Shown: piece after piece, positions 1-9,474 of the stretch
How the letters are laid out: every line of letters begins with the position of its first letter
How positions within the stretch are numbered: position 1 is the stretch's first letter
Assembly (NCBI GenBank): GCA_900317025.1
Contig: ONFG01000007.1
Coordinates: 1-64,000 of the forward strand
Length of the DNA stretch: 64,000 bases
Source of the DNA: an uncultured Eubacteriales bacterium
GTDB lineage: Bacteria > Bacillota > Clostridia > Oscillospirales > Acutalibacteraceae
Direction of reading: 5' to 3'
Made by a program: the position numbers and the translations under genes
Notes under the pieces: model-generated
What the model was told of the DNA's origin: nothing
Database searches by the model: none
What the model saw: the letters and a program-made list of their open reading frames with translations, nothing else

Positions 1-173
1 TTGTGTTGTCTTCACTGAATTTAGCTTTGAGTTTTTCTCAAAGTAATTACGGGTCATTTTGATTGTGTTGTTTAATTTTCAAAGTCCTTGGATGCCGCTT
101 CTAACTTCTTCTCTTTTGAGCTGTTGTCTTCAGGCGACTTATATATATTATCACGTTCGACATCTTTTGTCAA
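1..173 (-). promoter_or_regulatory. Leftward sigma-A promoter and probable rRNA operon leader
   Basis: Read on the minus strand, a near-consensus promoter is visible: -35 TTGACA at 168-173, a 17-base spacer, and -10 TAATAT at 145-150. The transcript would run leftward out of the window. The leader contains the string GACTTTGAAAATTAAACAAC (complement of about 71-91) and a perfect 7-bp hairpin, CTTTGAG-5-CTCAAAG, at 25-43. An A-rich element of this kind followed by a short boxB-like hairpin is typical of the leader just ahead of 16S rRNA genes in Firmicutes, so an rRNA operon probably starts just beyond position 1. The promoter is seen directly; the rRNA assignment is inference because no 16S sequence lies in the window. 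Confidence 0.6.
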
Positions 174-201
174 GCATTTTTTAAAAGTTTTTTCATTTTT
201 T

Positions 202-618
202 TTAAACTTTTTCAACCTTCGACAAGAGCGTCGAGTAATACTCCGGATATGCCTTTTTTAATGAGATCGGGCGGAAGTCGGTATTGACAAAGCAGTGCAT
301 CGTGTGACCGGTCGCGGCGACGTCACCGTTTGTTTTTCTGACGGTGTAATTAAGCTCCATTCTCGTACCGGTAAAGGTCGTCAATTTAACCTCGATCTCC
401 ACTTCTTCGTCAAAACGTACAGGCACAAGGTACTTCGCGTATGCGTCAACGTTCGGGATTATTATCCCCTCCTGCTCCATTTCAAGGACGTTGCAGCCGA
501 TCGTGTTCATATAGTCGATCCTTGCTTCCTCGAAGTAGCGGATATGGTTCGAGTGATGGACGATGCCCATCATGTCCGTTTCGTAGTAATTAGCCTTGCG
601 CTTGTATATGTAGCTCAT
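202..618 (-). CDS. Acyl-CoA thioesterase, YbgC/4-hydroxybenzoyl-CoA thioesterase family
   Basis: A 138-residue single-domain hotdog-fold thioesterase, the usual length for the YbgC/FadM group. The N-terminal segment YYETDMMGIVHHSNHIRYFEEAR (residues 11-33) carries the family signature in which the Asp of the ETD motif and the following HHSN form the active site. Such enzymes hydrolyse acyl-CoA or acyl-ACP thioesters in the cytoplasm; the real substrate cannot be told from sequence. ATG at 618 follows a good TAAGGAG site. It lies 62 bases downstream of pflA on the same strand, separated by a weak terminator-like hairpin, so it may be partly co-transcribed with pflBA. Confidence 0.85.
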   Translation of the reverse strand: MSYIYKRKANYYETDMMGIVHHSNHIRYFEEARIDYMNTIGCNVLEMEQEGIIIPNVDAYAKYLVPVRFDEEVEIEVKLTTFTGTRMELNYTVRKTNGDVAATGHTMHCFVNTDFRPISLKKAYPEYYSTLLSKVEKV

Positions 619-640
619 TGTGTATTCTCCTTATCTCATG

Positions 641-673
641 CAAAATCGGCTGCCGCATTTTGCACGACAGCCG
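641..673 (-). terminator. Possible weak terminator after pflA
   Basis: On the minus strand a 6-bp stem (CGGCTG at 647-652 pairing with CAGCCG at 668-673) is followed by GATTTTGC. It is short and the T-run is only four bases, so partial read-through from pflA into the thioesterase gene is likely. Confidence 0.35.
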
Positions 674-680
674 CAATTGT

Positions 681-1442
681 TTATTTATGATATGCCGAGA
701 CGTTAAGCATCTCTTCGGCTCTCGCAACCTGCTCGTCAGTGGGGGCTTTAACGTCCTTCAAGGCGTATTCAAGGCCAAGCTTCTCCCACGACGGAACACC
801 GAATGCGTGGTACGGGAGCACCTCGACACGTTCGACCGTTTTAAGAGACGAGATAAACTCGGCGGTCGCGCGCAGATCGTCTTCGCCGTCGGTAAGACCG
901 GGAACGAGGACACGGCGAATCCACATAGGCTTTCCCATATCGGAAAGATAGCGCGCCATCTCCTTGATATTGTCGTTCCCCATCCCGGTGAGCTCCCTGT
1001 GCTTTTCACAATCCCACTGCTTCAGGTCGAGGATCACAAGGTCGGTAAGCTTCATAAGATCGTCAAAACCAGAAAGCCACGGTTCGCTTTTCGCAAACGG
1101 CTGCCCTGCCGTGTCGATGGCGGTATGGACGCCCTTCTTCTTCGCCAGGCGGAAAAACTCCGTCAGGAATCCCATTTGAAGAAGAGGCTCGCCGCCGCTG
1201 ACGGTTATGCCGCCATTTGACTTCCAGTATGCGCGGAAGCGCCACGCTTTGTCAAAGAGCTGCTTTGCCGTCCACGCTGAACCGCTGCCCGCCCATGTCT
1301 CGGGGTTATGGCAATATTTGCAGCGTAGAAAGCAGCCCTGCATGAATACCACAAATCTGACTCCGGGACCGTCCACAAGGCCAAAGCTTTCGAGCGAGTG
1401 GACAAAGCCCTTGATCTCGTCTCTGCCGTAGATATAAGCCAA
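681..1442 (-). CDS. pflA: Pyruvate formate-lyase activating enzyme (radical SAM)
   Basis: A 253-residue radical SAM enzyme that uses a [4Fe-4S] cluster and S-adenosylmethionine to abstract hydrogen from the glycine of PflB and create its glycyl radical. The cluster motif C-x3-C-x2-C is visible in GCFLRCKYCHNPETW near residues 36-50, followed by the SAM-binding SGGEPLLQ near 83-90. The start is a TTG at 1440-1442, preceded by AGAGG at a 5-base spacing; no ATG fits better. The gene begins nine bases after the pflB stop and is almost certainly translated from the same mRNA as its substrate protein. Confidence 0.95.
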   Translation of the reverse strand: MAYIYGRDEIKGFVHSLESFGLVDGPGVRFVVFMQGCFLRCKYCHNPETWAGSGSAWTAKQLFDKAWRFRAYWKSNGGITVSGGEPLLQMGFLTEFFRLAKKKGVHTAIDTAGQPFAKSEPWLSGFDDLMKLTDLVILDLKQWDCEKHRELTGMGNDNIKEMARYLSDMGKPMWIRRVLVPGLTDGEDDLRATAEFISSLKTVERVEVLPYHAFGVPSWEKLGLEYALKDVKAPTDEQVARAEEMLNVSAYHK

Positions 1443-1451
1443 AGCAGCCTC

Positions 1452-3704
1452 TTACATGATCTTATGGCAGGTACGAGCGATAACGTCGAGCTGCTGCTGC
1501 TTTGTCAGGTTGATAAACTTGACGGCATAGCCGGAAACTCGGATCGTAAAGTTTGCATACTCCTCTTTTTCAGGGTGCTCCATTGCGTCGATAAGCTTCT
1601 CCGTACCGAAGACGTTCACGTTGAGGTGATGTGCGCCCTGGTCGAAGTAACCGTCCATTACCTGAACGAGGTTCTCCTTGCGCTCGGAGTCGTTGTGACC
1701 GAGCGCCGCGGGGCTGATCGTCTGAGTATTGGAGATGCCGTCGAGTGCCCACTCATAGGGGAGCTTCGCGACGGAGTTGAGAGAAGCGAGCAAACCGCTC
1801 TGCTCTGCGCCGTAGCTCGGGTTCGCACCGGGTGAGAACGGCTCGCCCGACTTTCTGCCATCGGGAAGCGCGCCCGTGTACTTGCCGTAAACTACGTTAG
1901 AGGTGATAGTGAGGATAGATGTGCTGGGTTCGGAGTTTCTGTATGTGTGGTATTTTTTGATCTTGTCAAGGAACGTTCTGAGAAGCCAGAGCGCGATATC
2001 GTCGGCGCGGTCGTCGTCATTTCCGTAGCGGGGGAAGTCACCCTCTACCTCATAATCTACGACATAGCCATCTTCGTTTCTGACCGTCCTGACCTTTGCG
2101 TACTTGATAGCGCTGATGGAATCGACTACATGGGAGAAGCCGGCTATACCCGTTGCGAAGGTGCGGCGAACGTCGGTGTCGATGAGTGCCATTTCGGCAG
2201 CCTCATAGTAATATTTATCATGCATATAATGGATAAGATTAAGAGCGTTTACGTAAACGCCTGCGAGCCAGTCCATCATGAGAAGATACTTATCGATGAC
2301 CTCGTCGTAATCGAGATATTCCGACGTGATCGGAGCGTATTTCGGCCCGATCTGCTCGAATGTCATCTCGTCTACGCCGCCGTTGATGGCGTAGGTGAGG
2401 CACTTTGCAAGGTTTGCCCTCGCGCCGAAGAACTGCATCTCCTTGCCAGTCTGAGTTGCGGAAACGCAGCAGCAGATCGAGTAATCGTCGCCCCATACAG
2501 GCTTCATCACGTCGTCGTTCTCATACTGGATCGAGCTTGTCGTAATGGAGATGAAAGCCGCATACTTCTTGAAACTGTCGGGGAGATCCGATGAATAAAG
2601 AACGGTGAGGTTCGGCTCGGGGGAAGGTCCCATGTTTTCGAGCGTGTGAAGGAAACGATAATCATTCTTCGTCACCATTGAGCGGCCGTCCATGCCGATG
2701 CCGCCGACCTCGAGAGTCGCCCATACCGGGTCGCCGGAGAAGAGCATATTGTACGAGGGGATACGCGCGAAGCGGACCATTCTGAACTTCATAACGAGGT
2801 GGTCGATAAGCTCCTGCGCCTCCTGCTCGGTGAGCGTGCCGTTTTCAAGGTCTCTCTCGATATAGATATCGAGGAAGGTAGAGATCCTTCCGACGCTCAT
2901 TGCGGCGCCGTTCTGAGTTTTGATCGCGGAAAGGTAGCCGAAGTAGAGCCACTGAACGGCTTCCTTGGCATTTGCCGCAGGCTCGGAGATATCGTAGCCG
3001 TAGCTTGCCGCCATCTTCTTCATATCCTTGAGAGCAGCTACCTGCATAGCGATCTCTTCACGCAGACGGATTATCTCCTCTGTCATCGTGCCGTCGCCGC
3101 AGTTTGCGTGATCCTTGAGCTTCTGCTCGATAAGGAAGTCAACGCCGTAGAGCGCTACACGGCGGTAGTCGCCGACGATGCGTCCTCTGCCGTAGGTATC
3201 GGGAAGACCGGTAATAACGTGGGAATGACGGCACTTCATCATTTCCGGAGTATACGCCATGAAAACGGCGTCGTTGTGCGTGCGGTGATACTTTGTGAAG
3301 ATCTCGTGCAGCTCTGGACTGGGAGTATAGCCGTGAGTCGTGCAGGCCTGCTCAGCCATTCTGATACCGCCGTAGGGCATGAAGGCTCTTTTGAGCGGCT
3401 TGTCCGTCTGCAGACCGACAACAGCCTCGAGATCCTTCATCGACTCGTTGATGTAGCCCGGAGCGTGAGATGTAAGAGAGGAAACTATGTCGGTGTCCAT
3501 ATCGAGGACGCCGCCCTTTTTGCGCTCCTCCTTCTGGAGTCTCTGAAGTTCGCCCCAGAGTTTATCGGTAGCCTCGGTTGCCGGCGCAAGAAAGCTCTCG
3601 TCGCCGTCATAGGGCTTATAGTTCTTCTGAATGAAGTCTCTTGTATTGACCTCTTCCTGCCAAAGGCGGCCTTCAAAGCCGTCCCATTGAGAAAAATTGA
3701 TCAT
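1452..3704 (-). CDS. pflB: Formate C-acetyltransferase (pyruvate formate-lyase)
   Basis: A 750-residue glycyl-radical enzyme converting pyruvate and CoA to acetyl-CoA and formate in anaerobic fermentation. The catalytic cysteine pair lies in [10 protein letters not shown], and the glycyl radical loop RVSGYAV lies about 20 residues before the C-terminus, as in known PflB proteins (E. coli is 760 residues). The open frame extends upstream to 3863, but the ATG at 3702-3704 is preferred: it gives the family N-terminus ([10 protein letters not shown]) and follows an AGGGGG ribosome site. It is followed by pflA. It has a long untranslated leader (see 3705-4072). Confidence 0.96.
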   Translation of the reverse strand: MINFSQWDGFEGRLWQEEVNTRDFIQKNYKPYDGDESFLAPATEATDKLWGELQRLQKEERKKGGVLDMDTDIVSSLTSHAPGYINESMKDLEAVVGLQTDKPLKRAFMPYGGIRMAEQACTTHGYTPSPELHEIFTKYHRTHNDAVFMAYTPEMMKCRHSHVITGLPDTYGRGRIVGDYRRVALYGVDFLIEQKLKDHANCGDGTMTEEIIRLREEIAMQVAALKDMKKMAASYGYDISEPAANAKEAVQWLYFGYLSAIKTQNGAAMSVGRISTFLDIYIERDLENGTLTEQEAQELIDHLVMKFRMVRFARIPSYNMLFSGDPVWATLEVGGIGMDGRSMVTKNDYRFLHTLENMGPSPEPNLTVLYSSDLPDSFKKYAAFISITTSSIQYENDDVMKPVWGDDYSICCCVSATQTGKEMQFFGARANLAKCLTYAINGGVDEMTFEQIGPKYAPITSEYLDYDEVIDKYLLMMDWLAGVYVNALNLIHYMHDKYYYEAAEMALIDTDVRRTFATGIAGFSHVVDSISAIKYAKVRTVRNEDGYVVDYEVEGDFPRYGNDDDRADDIALWLLRTFLDKIKKYHTYRNSEPSTSILTITSNVVYGKYTGALPDGRKSGEPFSPGANPSYGAEQSGLLASLNSVAKLPYEWALDGISNTQTISPAALGHNDSERKENLVQVMDGYFDQGAHHLNVNVFGTEKLIDAMEHPEKEEYANFTIRVSGYAVKFINLTKQQQLDVIARTCHKIM

Positions 3705-4072
3705 TAAAATCCCCCTAGCGTGATATATTATATGTTTTACAACGGCATTGGTATCGAAAAGCCCACTGCCGCCGCTTAAACTGCGTGGGCAGTGAGATCC
3801 CGGTGACCGCGACAAAGCCCGATCATGAGTCATTTTTCGCGTTCGTTCGCGTAAAAACCACAATATCTAGGCTTCATTTTAAAAAAAAGCAATATATCTA
3901 GCCGCTGCCGCCACATATAATAATAACACTTTTTTAAGAAAAATCAAGAGCTATTTTTATTTTTTTGAAGATTATCACGATAATGTAACCACTGTGTTTG
4001 TGCAATTATACGAAATAAAAAGCTCAAGACGCAGTTTTTATCACTGTGTTAGCCGCATTATTATCGTGTTTA
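3705..4072 (-). promoter_or_regulatory. Promoter and long leader of pflBA
   Basis: A 368-base gene-free stretch between glyS and pflB. On the minus strand a plausible promoter is TTGATT (3942-3947), a 16-base spacer and TATTAT (3920-3925), giving a leader of about 200 bases. The leader contains a 7-bp stem (CACTGCC / GGCAGTG, about 3764-3793), a repeated CTAGATAT element (about 3863-3901), and near the pflB start an AT-rich TATAAT-like string. The glyS-proximal part holds a repeated CACTGTGTT (about 3991 and 4041). I recognise no known riboswitch or FNR/Rex operator here. Confidence 0.4.
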
Positions 4073-5449
4073 TCAGAATGCTAGCTTCTCGGAAAGATAC
4101 TCGACGAGCTTGTCGATCGGCACCCTCTCCTGCTGCATGGTATCTCTGTCGCGGATCGTTACGCAGCGGTCGTCTCTTGTATCAAAGTCGTATGTAATGC
4201 AGAACGGCGTACCGATTTCATCTTCACGGCGATAGCGCTTTCCGATCGAGCCGGTGTCGTCAAAGTCTGTCATAAAGCTCTTGGAAAGCAGATCGTAAAC
4301 CTCTCCTGCCTCTTCGGAAAGCTTCTTTGAAAGCGGGAGAACGGCTGCCTTGAACGGTGCAAGAGCCGGGTGGAGGTGCAGAACTACTCTTGTGTCCTTC
4401 TCGTCAACGACCTCTTCGTCGTAAGCCTCCGTCATGATAGCGAGGAACAGACGCTCAACGCCGAGCGACGGCTCGATAACATAGGGAACATATCTCTCGT
4501 TCGTCTCGGGATCGAGGTAATCAAGCTTCTTACCGCTCGTCTCGATATGGCGCGTAAGGTCGTAGTTCGTTCTGTCGGCGATGCCCCAAAGCTCGCCCCA
4601 GCCGAACGGGAAGAGGTACTCGAAGTCGGTAGTAGCCTTGGAGTAGAACGAAAGCTCTTCCTTTTCGTGGTCGCGGAGGCGGAGATTCTCGGGCTTGATA
4701 TTGAGAGAATATAGCCAGTCTCGGCAGAAGCTGCGCCAGTAGTCGAACCACTCAAGGTCGGTGTCGGGCTTGCAGAAGAACTCAAGCTCCATCTGCTCAA
4801 ATTCACGAACACGGAAGATGAAGTTGCCGGGGGTGATCTCGTTTCTGAACGACTTGCCGATCTGAGCCACGCCAAAGGGAACCTTCTTTCTTGTCGTTCT
4901 CTGGATATTTGCGAAGTTTACGAAAATGCCCTGAGCCGTTTCCGGGCGAAGGTAAAGCTCGTTCTTTGTACCCTCGGTAACGCCCTGGAACGTTTTGAAC
5001 ATAAGGTTGAACTGGCGGATATCGGTAAAGTCATGCTTGCCGCAGTCGGGGCAGGGAATGCTCTTTTCCTTGATGTAGTCCATCATCTGCTCATTAGACC
5101 AACCGGCAACGTTTGTGCCGTCGAAATCCTCGATGAGGTTGTCGGCACGGTGGCGAGTTTTGCAGGCACGGCAGTCCATGAGCGGGTCGGAGAAGCCGCC
5201 GAGGTGACCGGAAGCCACCCATGTCTGCGGGTTCATGAGGATCGCGGAATCAAGACCTACGTTGAGCTTGTTTTCCTGAACGAACTTCTTGAGCCATGCG
5301 CTCTTTATGTTATTCTTGAGCTGCATTCCGAGCGGGCCGTAATCCCATGTGTTTGCAAGACCGCCGTAGATCTCGCTGCCCGGGTATACGAAGCCGCGTC
5401 CCTTGCACAGCGCAACAATTTTTTCCATTGTCTTTTCCGTGTTGTTCAT
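4073..5449 (-). CDS. glyS: Glycine--tRNA ligase, single-chain (alpha2) type
   Basis: A 458-residue class II aminoacyl-tRNA synthetase that charges tRNA-Gly. It belongs to the homodimeric archaeal/eukaryal-like type found in many Firmicutes and Actinobacteria rather than the two-subunit alpha2beta2 type. Visible marks are the N-terminal [21 protein letters not shown], class II motif 2 around [25 protein letters not shown], motif 3 in [10 protein letters not shown], and the C-terminal anticodon-binding domain from about residue 360 (residues such as [13 protein letters not shown]). ATG at 5449 follows GGAGGAG. There is no T-box-like leader: only 54 bases separate it from the upstream GtrA-family gene, with which it may share a transcript. 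Confidence 0.96.
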   Translation of the reverse strand: MNNTEKTMEKIVALCKGRGFVYPGSEIYGGLANTWDYGPLGMQLKNNIKSAWLKKFVQENKLNVGLDSAILMNPQTWVASGHLGGFSDPLMDCRACKTRHRADNLIEDFDGTNVAGWSNEQMMDYIKEKSIPCPDCGKHDFTDIRQFNLMFKTFQGVTEGTKNELYLRPETAQGIFVNFANIQRTTRKKVPFGVAQIGKSFRNEITPGNFIFRVREFEQMELEFFCKPDTDLEWFDYWRSFCRDWLYSLNIKPENLRLRDHEKEELSFYSKATTDFEYLFPFGWGELWGIADRTNYDLTRHIETSGKKLDYLDPETNERYVPYVIEPSLGVERLFLAIMTEAYDEEVVDEKDTRVVLHLHPALAPFKAAVLPLSKKLSEEAGEVYDLLSKSFMTDFDDTGSIGKRYRREDEIGTPFCITYDFDTRDDRCVTIRDRDTMQQERVPIDKLVEYLSEKLAF

Positions 5450-5503
5450 ATTGATCTCCTCCAGAACACTTTTTATGTATCATCATTTATCATCACGCAC
5501 GCG

Positions 5504-5980
5504 TTATTTCTTCGGGCCGCAAAGCGCGTCTCCCTCGTCGGGGCTGAAGAATATAAGCTTGCTGAATATGTAGTTTAATATAACAACAACGACCGTTATC
5601 ATAAGCTTTGACAGGTCGTGTTCGATCATGAAAACGTTGACGCATACGACGAGCGCCACAAGGCTCAGCCCGAACGTCATAAGCCGCGCGATAAAGAATT
5701 TAGCAGCTTCTATTCGCAGTTGGCGGCGCGTTTCGCTCTTGCTTTTGAAGACAAAGATCTTGTTCGTGAAGAACGAGAACGTCACAGAAAGCAGAAACGA
5801 GATCGTGTTCGCCGTTACGACGTCGTAGGGCGGGTGCACGAGCACTCCGCTTTTAAGCATGTCGTAGAGATAGTAGGCGGTAAAGATGTCGATCGCCGCC
5901 GTCATCGCTCCGAAGAGCATATAAAGAAGCATCTCGACGCTGAAAAGGTCGTTCAGCAGCGTCTTTACGTTCGGTCTCAC
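5504..5980 (-). CDS. GtrA-family membrane protein
   Basis: About 158 residues with four predicted membrane helices (near LLYMLFGAMTAAIDIFTAYYL, TANTISFLLSVTFSFFTNKIFVF, FFIARLMTFGLSLVALVVCV, MITVVVVILNYIFSKLIFF). The NTISFLLSVTFSFFTNKIFVF stretch is the hallmark of GtrA, a family of small membrane proteins tied to polyprenyl-linked sugar translocation or cell-surface polysaccharide modification. The frame opens at GTG 5998, but the GTG at 5978-5980 has GAGGAG eight bases upstream and is my preferred start. No glycosyltransferase partner is adjacent, so its substrate is unknown. Confidence 0.85.
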   Translation of the reverse strand: MRPNVKTLLNDLFSVEMLLYMLFGAMTAAIDIFTAYYLYDMLKSGVLVHPPYDVVTANTISFLLSVTFSFFTNKIFVFKSKSETRRQLRIEAAKFFIARLMTFGLSLVALVVCVNVFMIEHDLSKLMITVVVVILNYIFSKLIFFSPDEGDALCGPKK

Positions 5981-6075
5981 CTCAACATCTCCTCGCACTC
6001 AATGATATCATTTTATCACCGTTTTACGTTTTTGGCAATATCATAATAGAAAATAATAGCAAAAACTCGCCCCGT

Positions 6076-7086
6076 TTACGTCAGCGTCTCTTTGTCAGAC
6101 TGCGCCATGAGCACAGCGCGGGCGCGCTCCCTCAGCCGCCTGCGAAGGTCTTCAGGCTCCACTACACGGCAGCTTGCGCCCAGCGTGAGCAGCCATTCCA
6201 CAAGCCCCTCGCTCAGAAGAGCCTCAGCCTTTACGCGAAAACACCCGCCCTCGCTCTCATAAAACGCGGCGCTGCCGAACTTGTCCGCGACGCGCTCCAA
6301 AAGATCAAGTGAGCAAAGAAGCTCGATCTGCGCCTGCTCTCCGGAGTACATACCGAACGCCTTGCGGGCGTAGTCGGCGGGATCGAACGAACCGCTGTAT
6401 CCGCAGACCTCTTCAAAAGGGCGCGACCGCTCGTCGAGTATCCTTACGCTGCCCATCCGGTCGATCCTGTAATGAGAGAGGTCGCCGTACTTGTCGTAAT
6501 TGCCGACGAGGTAGTATTTGTCACGGTCCCAGATGAGCGCATATGGGCTGACGACGTGGGTGCGGACAAGCTCCCTCGTTACCATGCCGCCGTTTATGCG
6601 CCGCTTGTAATACGAAAACTCCACGCGTCTGCCCTCTGCGATCGCGCGCTGGATCGTATCGACGGAGTAGATGAAGTGTTCGTTCTCCGACTTCGGGCGT
6701 CCCTCGAAATGCGTCTGTAAGCGGACGCGCTGCGCCTGATAGACGCTCAGCTCGCCGCAGAGCTTCTCGCAGATCTCACGGCTGCGGCGATCGGTAACGA
6801 AGCCCGCCGCTAGAACGGCGTCCTGCAAAAGGCGTATTTCGGCAAGCTCAAACGTGCGCTCGGCGAGAAAAAAGCCCTTGCGGCTGACCTTCACGATGTT
6901 CACGCCGGAAGCGGCAAGGCACTCGATGTCGCTGTAGACCGACTTGCGCTCGGCGGCTATATCGTAATGCGTTTTTAAAAGCTCGCAGAGCGTCTGCGCC
7001 GTGACGGGGTGTTCCTCGTCGCTGTATTTCTTTAAAAGCTCCAGGACACACAGGAGCTTTAGCTTGCTGCTGTTCTTCGAGTCCAT
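6076..7086 (-). CDS. WYL-domain transcriptional regulator
   Basis: A 336-residue YafY-like regulator. An N-terminal winged helix-turn-helix (about 8-65: KLKLLCVLELLKKYSDEEHPVTAQTLCELLKTHY...) is followed by a WYL ligand-sensing domain (about 140-225), where RRVEFSYYKRRI and VSPYALIWDRDKYYLVGNYD are typical, and a C-terminal WCX-like extension. WYL proteins sense nucleic acids, nucleotides or other small ligands and control stress, defence or metabolic genes. The start at 7086 has AAGGAGG. No defence island or obvious target operon is adjacent, so its regulon is unknown. Confidence 0.9.
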   Translation of the reverse strand: MDSKNSSKLKLLCVLELLKKYSDEEHPVTAQTLCELLKTHYDIAAERKSVYSDIECLAASGVNIVKVSRKGFFLAERTFELAEIRLLQDAVLAAGFVTDRRSREICEKLCGELSVYQAQRVRLQTHFEGRPKSENEHFIYSVDTIQRAIAEGRRVEFSYYKRRINGGMVTRELVRTHVVSPYALIWDRDKYYLVGNYDKYGDLSHYRIDRMGSVRILDERSRPFEEVCGYSGSFDPADYARKAFGMYSGEQAQIELLCSLDLLERVADKFGSAAFYESEGGCFRVKAEALLSEGLVEWLLTLGASCRVVEPEDLRRRLRERARAVLMAQSDKETLT

Positions 7087-7265
7087 GGCGGCGACCTCCT
7101 TTGTGAGTTTTTGCTGATAAAAGATCTAAGCTTTACCGGCTAGAGCGTTATTAACAAGAATCTATGCGAAAGTGCAGGGCGACCGCAAAGCCCTTCATAA
7201 AAACCTGGGATAAAGAAGATGCGCGGTAAAACGTAACGCTTGCGGTTACTATTCAATTTAACCAT

Positions 7266-7844
7266 TTATATTAAGTCAACCTTAACGCTGTTAAAACTAA
7301 CCACATCTTTTACCTCGCCGCAGTGCTCCGCGATGATCTTTTCCGCCCACACCATATCGTACCAGCGGCCGAATTTTCTGCCGCAGGCGCTGAACGTGCC
7401 GACGGCTTTAAATCCCATGTGCTCGTGGAATTCGAGGCTGTTTCTCGTGAGGTACTCGTCGTCCTTCTCCGGCACGCCGATGCAGGCGTAGAGATTCGTT
7501 ACGCCCATCTTCGCAAGGCAGCGCTCGAGCGTCAGGTAAAGCTTCTTCCCCGCGCCGCATCTGCGATAGTCTTTGTCTACATAAACGGTAAGCTCCGCCG
7601 ACCAGTCGTATGCCTTCCTCCCAACGAACGGGTGAGCGTAGGCGTAGCCGACTATGCGCCCGCCGCACTCTGCTGCGAGATACGGGTAAAACGCGGAGAT
7701 CGTCTCTATCCTTTTGCGAAACTCCGCAGGCGACGGCACGTCATATTCAAACGAGATCGCCGTATCAGTCACATAGTAGGAATATATTTCGAGAAGTCGC
7801 CTGGCGTCGTCGGGCGTGACTTTTCTGATCGTTATTTCGTTCAT
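7266..7844 (-). CDS. GNAT N-acetyltransferase, phosphinothricin-acetyltransferase-like
   Basis: A 192-residue acetyl-CoA-dependent N-acetyltransferase. The start IRKVTPDDARRLLEIYSYYVTDTAISFEYDVPS and the acetyl-CoA pyrophosphate loop RRCGAGKKLY (near residue 95-104) place it in the Pat/Bar/MnaT group, which acetylates amino groups of small molecules such as methionine sulfone or phosphinothricin. The C-terminal FHEHMGFKAVGTFSACGRKFGRWYDMVWAEK is also characteristic. The last 20 or so residues (from EHCGEVKD) extend beyond the usual end. The actual substrate is unknown. A short GTAAC/GTTAC hairpin at about 7230-7250 may end the transcript. Confidence 0.88.
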   Translation of the reverse strand: MNEITIRKVTPDDARRLLEIYSYYVTDTAISFEYDVPSPAEFRKRIETISAFYPYLAAECGGRIVGYAYAHPFVGRKAYDWSAELTVYVDKDYRRCGAGKKLYLTLERCLAKMGVTNLYACIGVPEKDDEYLTRNSLEFHEHMGFKAVGTFSACGRKFGRWYDMVWAEKIIAEHCGEVKDVVSFNSVKVDLI

Positions 7845-7875
7845 TGCTTACCGCTCTTTTCTATTGTTTACTGCG

Positions 7876-9474
7876 TTACGCCATCGTCGAGCGCAGGATC
7901 GCCTCGGCACAGCGTATGCCGTCGGCGGCTGCCGACATGATACCTCCGGCGTAGCCCGCGCCCTCGCCGCACGGGTAAACTCCCGCAACGCTCAATGACT
8001 CGAGGCTCTCGCCCCTTAAAATGCGAACTGGGCTGCTCGACCTCGTCTCGGTGCCGGTTATCACCGCGTCGGGGTCGGCAAAGCCGTGAAGCCTGCCGTC
8101 AAGCAGCGGGATAGCCTCGCGCAGGCTTTCCGCTACATAATTCGGGAGATAATCCTCCACACGGGCGAATTCAACGCCCGGCCTGTACGTCGGCGTTACC
8201 TCGCCGAGAGAGGTCGTTTTTCTCCCCGCAAGAAGATCGCCGACACGCTGCGTCGGGGCTTTATAGCTCTCGCCGCCCGCCGTAAACGAAGCGCATTCGA
8301 GCTTTCGCTGAAAAGCAACGCCCGCAAGCGGGGAATCGCTGCCGAAATCACTCGGAGATACGCCTACGAGCAGCGCGCTGTTCGCGTTTCTGCCGTCACG
8401 GGCAAATTCGCTCATGCCGTTGGTGACGACGGTGTCGTTTTCGCTTGCCGCCGCCACGACGCAGCCACCCGGACACATACAGAATGTGTAAACGCCTCTG
8501 CCGCTTCCGAGATGGACGTTCAGCTTGTAATCCGCGGCGCCAAGGTGCGGGTCGCTGTAAAACCTGCCATACTGCGACTTGTTTATCTTTTCCTGCAAAT
8601 GCTCTATACGAACGCCGACCGAGAAAGGCTTCGCTTCCATGGCAAAGCCGCTGCCGAGCAGCATTTCAAACGTATCTCTTGCGCTGTGACCGAGAGCGAG
8701 AATAACGTGATCCGTCTCTATCGTCTGCGTTTTTCCGTTTGATTCGACCTCGACCGCCGTTACTCGTCCGCCGGCGGCGCTTATCTTTGTAAGCTTTGTC
8801 GAAAAGCGCACCTCGCCGCCGTTTTTGATGATGTCGTTTCTGATCGCCTTGACAGTGGGTTTGAGCCTGTCCGTTCCGATGTGGGGCTTTGCACTGAAAA
8901 GTATCTCCTCGGGTGCGCCGTGGGCGACGAATTCCTCGAGTATCTTTCGAGAGCGCGGGTCCTTCGTGCCGGTGTTGAGCTTTCCGTCGGAAAATGCGCC
9001 TGCGCCGCCTTCGCCGAACTGGACGTTGCTCTGCGTATCGAGCTTTCCTGTGAGCCAGAATTCGTTTACGTCGCTCGTTCTGTCGTCGACGCTTTTACCG
9101 CGCTCGACGAGTATCGGCCGCTGCCCCGCCTGCGCGAGTATCAGCGCCGCAAAAAGCCCCGCCGGACCTGCGCCGATTACGATCGGTCTTTTTTCAAGAT
9201 GCTTTGACATTGGCAGCTCGTATATATACTTTTTCGCCTTTGCTATCTTGTTAGAGCGGCATCGGCGAAGAACGGAGTCCTCGTCGACTTTGAGGGTTAC
9301 GTCGACGGAGGCGGAGAACATCACGTTATCCTTTTTTCGTGCGTCTACGCTGCGCCTGTAAAGCGAGACGGAATCTATCTTTGACGCGTCCGTTTTAAGA
9401 GCCTTCGCCGAGAGCGACAAGAGCGCCTTATCGTCATAATCGAGCGGAAGCTTTAGTTCATTTATCCTTATCAT
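7876..9474 (-). CDS. FAD-dependent dehydrogenase, COG2509-type flavoprotein
   Basis: A 532-residue flavoprotein. After an N-terminal domain of about 90 residues (RINELKLPLDYDDKALLSL...), the Rossmann dinucleotide motif PIVIGAGPAGLFAALILAQAG binds FAD; later GEGGAGAFSDGKLNTG, the GHSARDTFEMLLG segment and the C-terminal VYPCGEGAGYAGGIMSAAADGI are typical of this uncharacterised oxidoreductase family (length about 530). The frame extends to 9528, but ATG at 9472-9474 follows GAAGGG and gives the usual N-terminus MIRINEL. It overlaps the end of the upstream flavoprotein gene by 17 bases, so the two are translationally coupled. The reaction is unknown. Confidence 0.9.
   Translation of the reverse strand: MIRINELKLPLDYDDKALLSLSAKALKTDASKIDSVSLYRRSVDARKKDNVMFSASVDVTLKVDEDSVLRRCRSNKIAKAKKYIYELPMSKHLEKRPIVIGAGPAGLFAALILAQAGQRPILVERGKSVDDRTSDVNEFWLTGKLDTQSNVQFGEGGAGAFSDGKLNTGTKDPRSRKILEEFVAHGAPEEILFSAKPHIGTDRLKPTVKAIRNDIIKNGGEVRFSTKLTKISAAGGRVTAVEVESNGKTQTIETDHVILALGHSARDTFEMLLGSGFAMEAKPFSVGVRIEHLQEKINKSQYGRFYSDPHLGAADYKLNVHLGSGRGVYTFCMCPGGCVVAAASENDTVVTNGMSEFARDGRNANSALLVGVSPSDFGSDSPLAGVAFQRKLECASFTAGGESYKAPTQRVGDLLAGRKTTSLGEVTPTYRPGVEFARVEDYLPNYVAESLREAIPLLDGRLHGFADPDAVITGTETRSSSPVRILRGESLESLSVAGVYPCGEGAGYAGGIMSAAADGIRCAEAILRSTMA

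Noticed and set aside
3705..3863. Longer pflB start at 3863
   Set aside because: The extra 53 residues are Arg/Ser-rich with no homology to PflB and lie in the leader; ATG 3704 has an AGGGGG site and the family N-terminus.
5450..5503. T-box leader for the glycyl-tRNA synthetase gene
   Set aside because: Only 54 bases separate glyS from the upstream gene, too short for a T-box, and no specifier loop or T-box sequence is seen.
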